A stretch of DNA of 64,000 nt. Origin: Ruminococcus sp. (GTDB taxonomy: Bacteria; Bacillota; Clostridia; Oscillospirales; Acutalibacteraceae). The position numbers and the translations under genes were made by a program. Below are positions 28,152 through 36,080 of this stretch, piece after piece; within the stretch, counting starts at the first letter, position 1; the number at the start of each line of letters is the position of its first letter. The notes under the pieces are model-generated. The model searched no databases. It saw nothing but the letters and a program-made list of their open reading frames with translations, and had not been told where the DNA came from. The stretch spans positions 1-64,000 of the forward strand of contig JAFTGL010000015.1 in the NCBI GenBank assembly GCA_017457955.1, written 5' to 3'.

Positions 28152-29300
28152 TTATGCCATAATCTTTTTGTAGAGCTCTTTGAGGTCGTCTACGTTGGTC
28201 TCGCGCGGATTGCCGGGACGGCAGGCGTCAGCATAAGCGTCAGCCGCGAGGACGTCCAGATCCTCTGCCTTGACCTTCTCGTTCTTCTCAGGAATACCGA
28301 CATCTTTAGAGAGCTGACGCACCGCGTCGATCGCCGCCTTGCGGTATTCTTCCTGAGACATACTGTCAACGCCCTGTACACCCATTGCGCGGGCAATCTC
28401 GCGGAACTTCTCGCCTGTGCAGTCCTGATTGTACTCCATAACGATCGGGAGCATCATCGCGCAGGCAACGCCGTGCGGGGTGTCATAGTGCGCACCGAGG
28501 GTGTGGGCGATGGAGTGGGCAATGCCGAGTCCTACGTTAGAGAAGCCCATGCCCGCGATATACTGCGCCAGTGCCATGCCTTCTCTGTCTTCGGGAACGT
28601 TCTCGACAGCGCCGCGCAGGTGCTTGGAGATCAGGCGGATGGCTTCGAGGTGGAACATATCGGTCATTTCCCATGCGGCGAGGGTAGTGTAGCCCTCGAT
28701 AGCGTGGGTCAGCGCGTCCATACCTGTCGCGGCAGTCAGACTCTTGGGCATACTGCTCATCATATCGGGGTCTACAACGGCGTCGGCAGGGATGTCGTGC
28801 TCGTCAACGCAGACGAACTTGCGCTCCTTCTGCACGTCGGTGATAACGTAGTTGATCGTGACCTCCGCCGCGGTGCCCGCTGTGGTGGGGACGGCGATGG
28901 TCGGGACGGCGTGGTTCTTGGTCGGAGCGACTCCCTCGAGGGAGCGCACGTCGGCGAACTCGGGGTTGGTGATGATGACGCCGATGGCTTTTGCGGTGTC
29001 CATCGCGGAGCCGCCGCCAATGGCGATGATGGAGTCTGCCTCAGCCGATTTGAACGCGTCTACGCCCGCCTGCACGTTTTCGATGGTCGGATTCGCCTTG
29101 ACCTCGGAGAAAACCGCGTAGGGGAGACCGCACTCGTCAAGCAGGTCGGTGACCTTTTGCGCGACGTTGAATTTGATCAGGTCGGGGTCAGTGACGACAA
29201 GCACCTTTGAGAAGCCCTTTGCTTTCGCGATGGCGGGGATCTCCTTGATAGCGCCTTTGCCGTGGTAGGAAGTGTTGTTGAGAATGATTCTGTTTGCCAT
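28152..29300 (-). CDS. fucO: FucO-like iron-dependent alcohol dehydrogenase
   Basis: A 382-residue group III Fe-dependent dehydrogenase closely matching E. coli FucO (lactaldehyde to 1,2-propanediol, NADH). It begins MANRIILNNT, has the NAD motif IAIGGGSAMDTAKAIG (about 94-109), PTTAGTAAEVTINYVITD, and metal-binding DALTHAIEGY, GIAHSIAHTLGAHYDTPHG. No fucose or rhamnose genes are adjacent, so a general aldehyde-reducing role in mixed fermentation is possible. CGGAGG precedes the start. Confidence 0.9.
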   Translation of the reverse strand: MANRIILNNTSYHGKGAIKEIPAIAKAKGFSKVLVVTDPDLIKFNVAQKVTDLLDECGLPYAVFSEVKANPTIENVQAGVDAFKSAEADSIIAIGGGSAMDTAKAIGVIITNPEFADVRSLEGVAPTKNHAVPTIAVPTTAGTAAEVTINYVITDVQKERKFVCVDEHDIPADAVVDPDMMSSMPKSLTAATGMDALTHAIEGYTTLAAWEMTDMFHLEAIRLISKHLRGAVENVPEDREGMALAQYIAGMGFSNVGLGIAHSIAHTLGAHYDTPHGVACAMMLPIVMEYNQDCTGEKFREIARAMGVQGVDSMSQEEYRKAAIDAVRQLSKDVGIPEKNEKVKAEDLDVLAADAYADACRPGNPRETNVDDLKELYKKIMA

Positions 29301-29329
29301 AATTTACCTCCGTATAATATGATACCTTT

Positions 29330-29358
29330 ATTGTAGCTGGATTCGGCGCAAAATTCAA
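29330..29358 (-). promoter_or_regulatory. Sigma-A promoter of the fucO-like gene
   Basis: On the minus strand TTGAAT, 17 bases, TACAAT, about 30 bases from the start codon. Confidence 0.72.
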
Positions 29359-29420
29359 TCATACGGTGTATAGAAAATACGGCGGGATTTCTGTACAAAT
29401 AGACCAATGCTGTCGATCGC

Positions 29421-29894
29421 TCAGTCCTCGCCGAGCCGGTTTCTGAGCAGTTCGCGCCCTTTGCTCAGACGGCTTTTTACTGTGCCTTCGGGAATACGGA
29501 GGATATCTTTTATTTCCTTTACAGAATAATCCTCTACATAATAGAGGATGACTGTCAGGCGGATCTTCTCGGGAAGGCTGTCGATGGCTTCGCCTATTTC
29601 TACGGAAATGTATGGATTATCGCGCGATGCGATATCGGGGAGAGTATCCCCGATATCGGCATAGCGTTTGCGCATTTTCAGCATTTTGCTGCAGCGGTTG
29701 ATCAATATGCGTATCAGCCAGGTGCCGAAGTATTGTTCCTGCCGCAGTTTGCTTCTGTTTTGATAGGCAATGAGGATCGCGTCGTGCACCGCGTCCTGTG
29801 CGTCGTGTTCGTTCTTGAGCATTGACATCGACACGCGGTACATGGTGTCGGTTTGGGCGGTGACGAGCATTTCAAAGCTGTGGTTGTCAATCAT
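29421..29894 (-). CDS. ECF-type RNA polymerase sigma factor
   Basis: A 157-residue sigma-70 family protein with only regions 2 and 4. Region 2 includes YRVSMSMLKNEHDAQDAVHDA and FGTWLIRILINRC; region 4 includes LPEKIRLTVILYYVEDYSVKEI and IPEGTVKSRLSKGRELL, a typical helix-turn-helix. ATG 29894 overlaps the upstream gene's stop by eight bases (ATGATTGA), so translation is coupled to it; the longer frame is inside that gene. It probably controls its own operon with the membrane protein upstream as anti-sigma factor. Confidence 0.92.
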   Translation of the reverse strand: MIDNHSFEMLVTAQTDTMYRVSMSMLKNEHDAQDAVHDAILIAYQNRSKLRQEQYFGTWLIRILINRCSKMLKMRKRYADIGDTLPDIASRDNPYISVEIGEAIDSLPEKIRLTVILYYVEDYSVKEIKDILRIPEGTVKSRLSKGRELLRNRLGED

Positions 29895-31287
29895 CGTTCT
29901 GCACCTTGAAGAGATAATTGGTATAAGGATTCTCCGTTTCGGGCTTCGGGTCGACAATGTCGTTTACACCGTACAACATCAGATAGGCTTTATCGAGCAT
30001 ATCTTTGCTGCAGAGGAATCCGACTGTCACTGTCATGCTTTCGCCCGCTTTTAATTCGGGAACAGTGAGGAAGCCTTTCTGATTTTCTCCGTGGGGCGAC
30101 AGATAAAATATCTCCCTTTCACAGTAGCCGTCGGCGTAGATATCCTTTTCTTCGTCGATGATTCCGGCTTCTTTCAGCTTGCCGTCAGCGCCCTCGTCCA
30201 TGACGTTGAGAGAATAGGGCACATAAACGCTCATTTCTTTGTCGCTGTTGTTCGTATAAGTGACGTCCGCGAGTACCAGTACGCGCTCTGCTTCATAGCT
30301 GTCGACCACTTTGTCTTGTTCTTTGAAGCCGTCTCCGAAGTCGGTCACGGTCACGGTAATGGGTAGCAGCTTGCCGTCGCTGTCGGTGATCTCATCTGGC
30401 GGATACAATCCGCTGAAGGATGCTGTATCCAGACCATTGATATTGTCGGTGACCCGAATATCGGTGATCTGTGCGGTGTAGGGGAGGGTATCCTCGCCGC
30501 TGTCCTCTTCATAGTCGTAGCCAAGATACGACAGTACCGTGTTTTGAGGAAGGACGATGTTGTCCTCGCTGTATTTGTAGGCGACGTCGGTATCCTGCCG
30601 CTCATCATACGGCGTATCAAGATAGGTAAAGTCGTTTGCAGTACCCTCGGTAAAGCTGATGCCGCTGACAAAGCTCTCAATTTGTTCATCAGTGACGTCC
30701 TTGCAGTAGATCAGAAGTGTAACGTTGACGTCCTCATAGTAGACATACAGCCGTTCCCAAGGCAGTGGTTCACCGTCCTTTTCCACTGTGACGCGATAGG
30801 CGGCGTGACCGCAGACGGTCAGCTCCTCATAGCTCCCGACATAACCGATGAACTCGCTTTCAGAGATTCCGGATTCAAACCGCATGGGACGTAAGGAGAA
30901 GCCATCGGTATAGGGCTCGTCGGCGGATAAGCTGTAGAATTTCATGTTATTTTGATCGTTGGGGTCGTTCGGGGCGAAGCCCTCGGGGACTTTCACATGC
31001 ATTTTGACATACGCAGGGTAGTCGGCGGCGGTCTCGCGCTCAATATTGATCTCCAAGCCGTAGTTGTCGACGGGCTTTGCGATCAGCTCATAGAGCTTGC
31101 TCGCGCCGAAGATGGAGGTGGGGATGAGCGCCGCGATCAGGATGACGGCGATCGCGACGCGCCAGCCTTTCGAAATATGCTTTCTCTGCGGCGACCGCTG
31201 ACCGACGGCTTCATCGACCGACGCTTCTACCGTGTAGCGGAAACGCTCTGGAGTTTCTTTAAAAGAATTATGAAGTTTTTCTTCCAT
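29887..31287 (-). CDS. Membrane anti-sigma-like protein (DUF4179-like) with large outer domain
   Basis: A 466-residue single-pass membrane protein. An N-terminal cytoplasmic tail of about 45 residues (EEKLHNSFKETPERF) would hold the sigma factor, TM at about 46-62, then about 400 external residues in acidic beta-rich domains; the first resembles the DUF4179/DUF4367 outer domains of clostridial anti-sigma factors. The gene lies upstream of the sigma gene, the reverse of the usual order, with an eight-base overlap. AAAGGAGC precedes the start. The signal sensed is unknown. Confidence 0.78.
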   Translation of the reverse strand: MEEKLHNSFKETPERFRYTVEASVDEAVGQRSPQRKHISKGWRVAIAVILIAALIPTSIFGASKLYELIAKPVDNYGLEINIERETAADYPAYVKMHVKVPEGFAPNDPNDQNNMKFYSLSADEPYTDGFSLRPMRFESGISESEFIGYVGSYEELTVCGHAAYRVTVEKDGEPLPWERLYVYYEDVNVTLLIYCKDVTDEQIESFVSGISFTEGTANDFTYLDTPYDERQDTDVAYKYSEDNIVLPQNTVLSYLGYDYEEDSGEDTLPYTAQITDIRVTDNINGLDTASFSGLYPPDEITDSDGKLLPITVTVTDFGDGFKEQDKVVDSYEAERVLVLADVTYTNNSDKEMSVYVPYSLNVMDEGADGKLKEAGIIDEEKDIYADGYCEREIFYLSPHGENQKGFLTVPELKAGESMTVTVGFLCSKDMLDKAYLMLYGVNDIVDPKPETENPYTNYLFKVQNDD

Positions 31288-31373
31288 GATAATGCTCCTT
31301 TAGTTAGATTGAACCGATTCGCGAATTGTGATTCTGTCTATTAGAGCGATCGGGGAGGGGAAAGGTTCATTTT

Positions 31374-31440
31374 AATGAGGAATTAGGAATGAGGAATTAG
31401 GAGTGAGGAGTTAGAAGTTAGGAGTGAGGAGTTAGGAGTA
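31374..31440 (+). repeat. TTAGGA(A/G)T-type tandem repeat array
   Basis: About nine tandem units of 7-8 bases alternating GAGGAATTAG and GAGGAGTTAG variants, in the gap between two minus-strand genes next to a terminator. A longer array of the same family is at 55843 and a reverse-strand one at 51821. Confidence 0.8.
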
Positions 31441-31443
31441 ATG

Positions 31444-31470
31444 AAAAAGCGGTACGATTTCTCGTACCGC
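31444..31470 (-). terminator. Intrinsic terminator of the NlpC/P60 gene
   Basis: The perfect 9-bp stem GCGGTACGA/TCGTACCGC is followed on the minus strand by TTTTTC. Confidence 0.88.
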
Positions 31471-31488
31471 CTTGAAAGTTTGATTCAA

Positions 31489-32985
31489 TTACTGAAAACG
31501 TCTTGCGTGACGCATCGCTCTCTGCTTCTTCTTCTCTACCGCGTATACGATAGCGAAGGTGATCAGCATGACGACGATCATGACTGCCATCCAGAGGATG
31601 AACTGGAAGTTGGTCGCGTTCGCACCGCGCTGGAAGAGGGCGTTGTCAGTGACAGCCGCTACGCTCTTGGAAGAAAGCTCGGAGGTCTTCTGCTCGACCT
31701 CGGTGTTGGGAGCATAGCTGCTCTTGGAGGGAGTGTCGACCGTGTTGGAGACAGCGGGGGTGTTGGCAGCAGCCTTGACCTCAGCTTCCTCAGCGGGCTT
31801 TTCCTCGGTCTTCTTCGCCGCGACAGCGTCGTCGGAGAAGAGCTTGTCATAAGTGGTCTGCTCGATGATACCGGTCGCTTCAAGACCGTTCGCGGTCTGG
31901 AAGCTCTTGACAGCGTTCTCGGTCATGGAGCCGTACTCGCCGTCAGCTTCGCCGTCCATATAACCTAAGGCGATCAGTCTTTCCTGGATCTTCAGGATAT
32001 CGTCGCTGTAGTCGCCGGTGCTGTACGTCATAACGGCTTCTTCTGCTTCCTCGGCGCTTGCGCCGGTGTCGGCAACCTCTTCCTTCTCGGAAGTGATGGT
32101 CTCTTCCTCAGCCTCAGCCTTGTAGGCAGGAGCGTCGTCCGCATAGAGGACGTCGGCGTCGGAGCCCGCGATACCGTCTACATAGAGACCCGCGGTCTGC
32201 TGGAACAGCTTGAACGCTTCTTCGGTCTTTTCGCCGAAGTCGCCGTCGACAGAGCCGGTGTAGTAGCCTAAGTCAAGCAGTCTCTGCTGGAGCTTTTCAA
32301 CTAAGGAACCGGTGGAACCCTTCTTTAAGGAACCGCTGCTCTCGGTGCTGTCGGAGGACTTGGACGAGGAGCTTGAGGAAGAAGAGGTGGTGCCGGAAGT
32401 AGAGGAGGGAGTGCTCGAGGACTTACCGGAAGAAGCGAAATAGTAGGTTTCGCCGTCGATGGTTCTGGTGGTGTCAGCGAGGTACTCGCCGTCTTCATAA
32501 TAATAGTAGTCGCCGTCAAACTCTACCCAGCCTGTGTCGGGGTAGGATACGCCGGGAACCTTGAAGTACTGGGTCCAGCCGTGGCTCCAAACGCTCTCGT
32601 AGCATACGCCGTAGTCGCTGCCGCGCGCGTCGACCGCCATGCCGTTGCCGACATAGACGCCTACGTGACCGGGCTTGTACAGACCCAGACCGTGGATGTT
32701 CGGGATGCTGCTACCGAGGGAGTAACGCCAGTCAGAGTTAAAGGTCTGGGCATCGCCTACGCGGTAGCCGCCTGCGTAAGAATAGATCAGACCGGAGCAG
32801 TCGACCGTACCGGGGGTAGCGCCGCCGTATACATAGCTCCACTTGGAGTAGTAAGCGTTGAGCGCCCATTCCGCGAGACCTACGCCTGTGCCGGACGCGC
32901 TCGAAGAAACGGTACCGACGACGCAGATGCTGGCGATGACTGCCGCGATCATAATGATTGAAATGATTTTCTTGAACTTCTTCAT
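31489..32985 (-). CDS. Secreted NlpC/P60 peptidoglycan hydrolase with two PG-binding domains and a C-terminal anchor
   Basis: A 498-residue cell-wall endopeptidase. The signal peptide (about 1-31) is followed by an NlpC/P60 domain with catalytic Cys63 (VDCSGLIYSY) and His107 (PGHVGVYVG), a short WVEFDGDYYYYEDG segment, a Ser-rich linker, two PG_binding_1 repeats (about 222-275 and 320-375, LQQRLLDLGYYTGSVDG and IQERLIALGYMDGEADG), an acidic linker, and a C-terminal TM helix (about 463-485) with a basic tail. Anchoring at both the wall and membrane is unusual for this class. GGAGG precedes ATG 32985. Confidence 0.92.
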   Translation of the reverse strand: MKKFKKIISIIMIAAVIASICVVGTVSSSASGTGVGLAEWALNAYYSKWSYVYGGATPGTVDCSGLIYSYAGGYRVGDAQTFNSDWRYSLGSSIPNIHGLGLYKPGHVGVYVGNGMAVDARGSDYGVCYESVWSHGWTQYFKVPGVSYPDTGWVEFDGDYYYYEDGEYLADTTRTIDGETYYFASSGKSSSTPSSTSGTTSSSSSSSSKSSDSTESSGSLKKGSTGSLVEKLQQRLLDLGYYTGSVDGDFGEKTEEAFKLFQQTAGLYVDGIAGSDADVLYADDAPAYKAEAEEETITSEKEEVADTGASAEEAEEAVMTYSTGDYSDDILKIQERLIALGYMDGEADGEYGSMTENAVKSFQTANGLEATGIIEQTTYDKLFSDDAVAAKKTEEKPAEEAEVKAAANTPAVSNTVDTPSKSSYAPNTEVEQKTSELSSKSVAAVTDNALFQRGANATNFQFILWMAVMIVVMLITFAIVYAVEKKKQRAMRHARRFQ

Positions 32986-33123
32986 AAAAACCTCCATAAG
33001 TAAATCCGTTAGCGGGATGTGCCGAATTCTTTATATATAATATAGAAAGAACGGCTTGAAATCGGTGCCTGAGGACTTGTCGAGAATTGTTTTTTGAATA
33101 CTTTGGTAACAAAACTGTCATTA

Positions 33124-33152
33124 TTATAGCAGGGAATTATTCTGATAGCAAG
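33124..33152 (-). promoter_or_regulatory. Promoter upstream of the NlpC/P60 gene
   Basis: On the minus strand TTGCTA, 17 bases, TATAAT. The implied leader is about 130 nt. The stretch 32986-33425 otherwise holds no gene; it is AT-rich with two palindromes listed separately. Confidence 0.65.
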
Positions 33153-33209
33153 TATTTTCCGTAAAATATTGTTAAAATGACAACAGAATTAAGAATTTGT
33201 TCATAAATA

Positions 33210-33262
33210 TGTACAAGTTGTACAAAAGTTATTCACATTTTAGCTGGTTACAGCTTGTAACC
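33210..33262. promoter_or_regulatory. Pair of perfect palindromes, candidate operators
   Basis: TGTACAAGTTGTACA (33210-33224) and GGTTACAGCTTGTAACC (33246-33262) have perfect 7-bp arms and centres 37 bp apart. They lie upstream of the NlpC/P60 promoter. No regulator is identified. Confidence 0.45.
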
Positions 33263-33425
33263 TTTTATTTCAAAAGAGAAAAAAGAGCCATTGGGATAAG
33301 AAATGACAATTCTCGACAGGAAAAATAAAGACGTTTTTATTCGAAATCAGAAACAACTGTTACGAGAATGTTAATATTTTTGGAGAATTATGTGAATAAT
33401 GGGTTACAGAGTCGGTTGAGACGGG

Positions 33426-33457
33426 AAAAGCCGCCGGACATTTGTCCGACGGCTTTC
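33426..33457 (-). terminator. Intrinsic terminator of the CAP-domain gene
   Basis: The stem formed by 33426-33439 and 33444-33457 (one mismatch, ATTT loop) is followed on the minus strand by TTTTCCC. Confidence 0.8.
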
Positions 33458-33507
33458 CACAGGAAGAATAGATGGATATATGGTGGTTTTTATGATAAGT
33501 GTATCGC

Positions 33508-34389
33508 TCAGCCGATGAACATCTGGGTCCAATAGCTGCCGCTCTCGACATAACCTACGCCGATCTCGGTGAAGCTCGCGTTGAGGATGTTCGCCCTGTG
33601 ACCGGGAGAGTTCATCCAGCCGTCCACGACGCTCTGCGGGGTGCGGTAGCCCATGGCGATGTTCTCGCCTGCGGTGCGGTAGCGGATGCCGAAGCTGGTC
33701 ATCATGTCGAACGGTGAGCCGTAGGTGGGGGATGTGTGGCTGAAATAGCCCTTGTCGTGCATATCCTGCGACTTGATGCGTGCGACGCGGCTCAGCTCGG
33801 TATTGGCTTTCAGCGTGCCTAAACCGTTCTGTGCGCGAATCTCATTGACCAGTCTGACGACTTCCTGCTCATAGGCGGATAGTCCTGCTGTCTCCTGCTT
33901 TGCCTCGGTGGGCTTTTCAGCAGGTGCTTCGGTCGGCTTTGCGGCAGGGGCTTCAGTCGGTTTTGCGGCAGGAGCCTCGGTCGGCTTCGGCGCGGGAGAA
34001 ACAGGCACTTCGGTCGCGGGGATAGGCGCTTGTGTCTCAGCGGGTGCGGCAGGCTGTGCGGGCTGAACGGGACATTCGCTGTTTTCGCAGTCATTGTTAC
34101 AGTTGCCGTCCGCGCAGGGGACATCGGTACAGCCGTAGGATCTGAGCAGATCGCTCAGACTTTGGCACTGCTGATCGGTGCAGCCGTATTGATTCAGGAT
34201 ATCGTACAGGCTGCCATAGCTTTGCGGACATGTGCCGTCCTGACAATCATAAAGAGAATTGCAGTTACCGCTGCCGCCAACATAATATATCACCCTTTCT
34301 GAACACGCGGCGGATGTGCCGACGACGCTGCCCGCGATCAGCAGGCATGCGAGAATGGTTACCAGTATGCTTTTGTATAGTCGTTTCAT
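33508..34389 (-). CDS. Secreted CAP-domain (SCP/YkwD-like) protein with Cys-rich N-terminus
   Basis: A 293-residue exported protein. Signal peptide about 1-28; then a Cys-rich stretch (about 29-105) with about 13 Cys in CxDxxC-like spacing, e.g. YGCTDQQCQSL and YGCTDVPC; a Pro/Thr/Ala linker with three PTEAPAAK repeats; and a CAP domain (about 172-293) with FSHTSPTYGSPFDMM, AGENIAMGY and MNSPGHRANIL, close to the YkwD group. These proteins are outer-surface or spore-coat associated; the activity is unknown. GGGAGG precedes the start. Confidence 0.88.
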   Translation of the reverse strand: MKRLYKSILVTILACLLIAGSVVGTSAACSERVIYYVGGSGNCNSLYDCQDGTCPQSYGSLYDILNQYGCTDQQCQSLSDLLRSYGCTDVPCADGNCNNDCENSECPVQPAQPAAPAETQAPIPATEVPVSPAPKPTEAPAAKPTEAPAAKPTEAPAEKPTEAKQETAGLSAYEQEVVRLVNEIRAQNGLGTLKANTELSRVARIKSQDMHDKGYFSHTSPTYGSPFDMMTSFGIRYRTAGENIAMGYRTPQSVVDGWMNSPGHRANILNASFTEIGVGYVESGSYWTQMFIG

Positions 34390-34472
34390 TGTGACCTCCC
34401 TTTAGGTACATTTGATGAACTGCCGAAGAAAAAGAGTTTCGGCAGACGCCGGAATGATGTGGAGACCGGCGT

Positions 34473-34521
34473 ATAGAACGTTCTATGCTATTATCTTACC
34501 AACCGTTTCGGTAGCTTGCAA
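34473..34521 (-). promoter_or_regulatory. Promoter and palindromic operator of the CAP-domain gene
   Basis: On the minus strand TTGCAA (34516-34521), 17 bases, TAAGAT (34493-34498). The expected start falls on the perfect palindrome ATAGAACGTTCTAT (34473-34486). The leader RNA then has two hairpins (34448-34470 and 34421-34444). Confidence 0.5.
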
Positions 34522-34803
34522 CCCTCAAATAATGGAAGCTCAGGTCGATGCTTCCAGTGCGGGAAATGTTCTCAAAATCCGCATGAACAGTGGATTCTAC
34601 TGACGGTAGAGAGGGGGGTTCTACCCGCGGGATAGTCGGATTTTGCGGTGAGAGAGTTGCCCTCGTCAAGGCGTAGAGAGGGAAAATGCTTTGTAGATTG
34701 CGTTTTTGGTAATTATGAGTATTATAGAATTAGTCATCCGGCATATATGAACGATTTACGATCATTCCTGTATGCCGTCAATTTTTGGGAGGCAATTTTA
34801 TTC

Positions 34804-35682
34804 ATGAGTTTTACGATTCTCACTGACACATCTGCTAACATTCCTACCTCGCTCCTCAAAGAGCACGACATATACGTGATACCGTACTACTATTCCATCG
34901 GCGAAAAGCAGTTTTCCTGTTTAGATACAGAAGGCTTTGACGGCGAAAAGTTTTATAAGGCGATGCGCCTGGGCGCGGACATCAAAACCTCTGCGATCAA
35001 TTTTCAGAGTTATATCGACTTCTTCGGCAAGTTTTTAGAACAGGGTCAGGATATCCTGTTCGTCAGCATGTCGTCGGGTATCAGCAGCTCGTTCCACTGC
35101 GCCGAGATCGCGACAAAGGAACTGAAAGAGAAGTATCCCGACAGACAGATTTGCCTGCTCGATACCATCGGCGCTTCGCTGGGCGAAGGTATCTTCGCGC
35201 TGAAAGCCGCCGAGTACCGCGACGCGGGCTTCACACTTTCTAAAACCCACCGCATGCTCGAGAAAGAGAAGATGTGCATGTACCAGGTCTTTACCGTGGA
35301 TGATCTGATGTATCTGAAAAAGACCGGCAGACTGACCGGTTCGGCGGCTGTCATCGGCAATATGTTACAGGTCAAGCCTATCCTCAAGGGTAATGAGAAC
35401 GGCGAGATCGTCAACTTCGCGAAGGTCATCGGCAGAAAGAAAGCGATCGACGCTCTGGCACAGCGCTATAACATGCTGGTCAAGAATCCCGAACAGCAGT
35501 TCGTCGGTATCGCGCACGCTGACTGCGCCGAGGACGCGGAGTATTTAGCTGAGCTTCTCAACAAGAAAAAGCCGCCCAGAGAGATCCTCACCGTCATGTA
35601 TGAGCCTGTTACCGGCTCGCACGTCGGTCCCGGAACGCTGGCGCTGTTCTTCATGAGCGACGACAAGTGCAGATTCAGATAA
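34804..35682 (+). CDS. DegV-family fatty-acid-binding protein
   Basis: A 292-residue EDD-fold protein that binds a fatty acid and, in the FakB group, presents it to the kinase FakA. Typical DegV features are FTILTDTSANIPTSLL at the start, SMSSGISSSFHCAEIA, LDTIGASLGEG, and MYLKKTGRLTG. ATG 34804 is chosen because GGGAGG lies upstream and the TDTS motif falls near the N-terminus as in the family; the longer frame runs into leader DNA. No FakA gene is in the window. Confidence 0.9.
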   Translation: MSFTILTDTSANIPTSLLKEHDIYVIPYYYSIGEKQFSCLDTEGFDGEKFYKAMRLGADIKTSAINFQSYIDFFGKFLEQGQDILFVSMSSGISSSFHCAEIATKELKEKYPDRQICLLDTIGASLGEGIFALKAAEYRDAGFTLSKTHRMLEKEKMCMYQVFTVDDLMYLKKTGRLTGSAAVIGNMLQVKPILKGNENGEIVNFAKVIGRKKAIDALAQRYNMLVKNPEQQFVGIAHADCAEDAEYLAELLNKKKPPREILTVMYEPVTGSHVGPGTLALFFMSDDKCRFR

Positions 35683-35788
35683 AGATACGGCGGGTCTCCC
35701 AAACGGATTTCCCGCCGATATTTTTGCTCAAATCTTGGAAAGCACTTGACATTTCGGGCATTGCATGATAAAATAATTCTTGCTTTAT

Positions 35789-35877
35789 GGAGAGATGTCC
35801 GAGTGGTTTAAGGAGCTAGTCTTGAAAACTAGTGATCCCGCGAGGGACCAAGGGTTCGAATCCCTTTCTCTCCGCCA
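35789..35877 (+). tRNA. tRNA-Ser (anticodon TGA)
   Basis: A class II tRNA: acceptor GGAGAGA/TCTCTCC, anticodon stem CTAGT/ACTAG around CTTGAAA (anticodon TGA), a long variable arm, T-loop TTCGAAT, and encoded CCA. Confidence 0.95.
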
Positions 35878-35909
35878 ACTGAATATAAAGTTACTGACTT
35901 TACATACAT

Positions 35910-35999
35910 GGAGGATTACTCAAGTGGTGAAGAGGCTCCCCTGCTAAGGGAGTAGGTCGCTAACGCGGCGCGAGAGTTCGAATCTCTTGTCCTCCGCCA
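35910..35999 (+). tRNA. tRNA-Ser (anticodon GCT), integration target
   Basis: A class II tRNA: acceptor GGAGGAT/GTCCTCC, anticodon loop CTGCTAA (anticodon GCT), a long variable arm, T-loop TTCGAAT and encoded CCA. Its last 23 bases form the left end of a 24-base direct repeat that recurs at 46379, marking integration of a mobile element. Confidence 0.95.
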
Positions 36000-36000
36000 G
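35977..36000. repeat. Attachment repeat attL (tRNA-Ser 3' end)
   Basis: The 24 bases from the T-loop to one base past CCA are repeated exactly at 46379-46402, and 22 of them again at 46714-46735. The gene-proximal copy completes the tRNA. Confidence 0.9.
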
Positions 36001-36040
36001 CCCGAAAATGGCTTGTTTAAGCCATTTTCGGGCTCTTTCT
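35999..36040 (+). terminator. tRNA terminator supplied at the left junction
   Basis: The stem 35999-36014/36019-36034 (16 bp, GTTT loop) starts on the last tRNA base and ends in CTTTCTTTT. Confidence 0.9.
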
Positions 36041-36057
36041 TTTGCCTGAAAAACGCC

Positions 36058-36078
36058 GTGTCCTTTGTCGTGTCCTTT
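36058..36078. promoter_or_regulatory. Candidate integrase arm-type sites, left end
   Basis: Two direct copies of GTGTCCTTT (36058-36066, 36070-36078), 12 bases apart, beside the integrase stop. The same pair occurs at the right end (46252-46271). Confidence 0.5.
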
Positions 36079-36080
36079 AT

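Noticed and set aside
33000-33130. Cyclic di-AMP riboswitch in the NlpC/P60 leader
   Set aside because: The conserved ydaO motifs were not found by eye and the leader is short.
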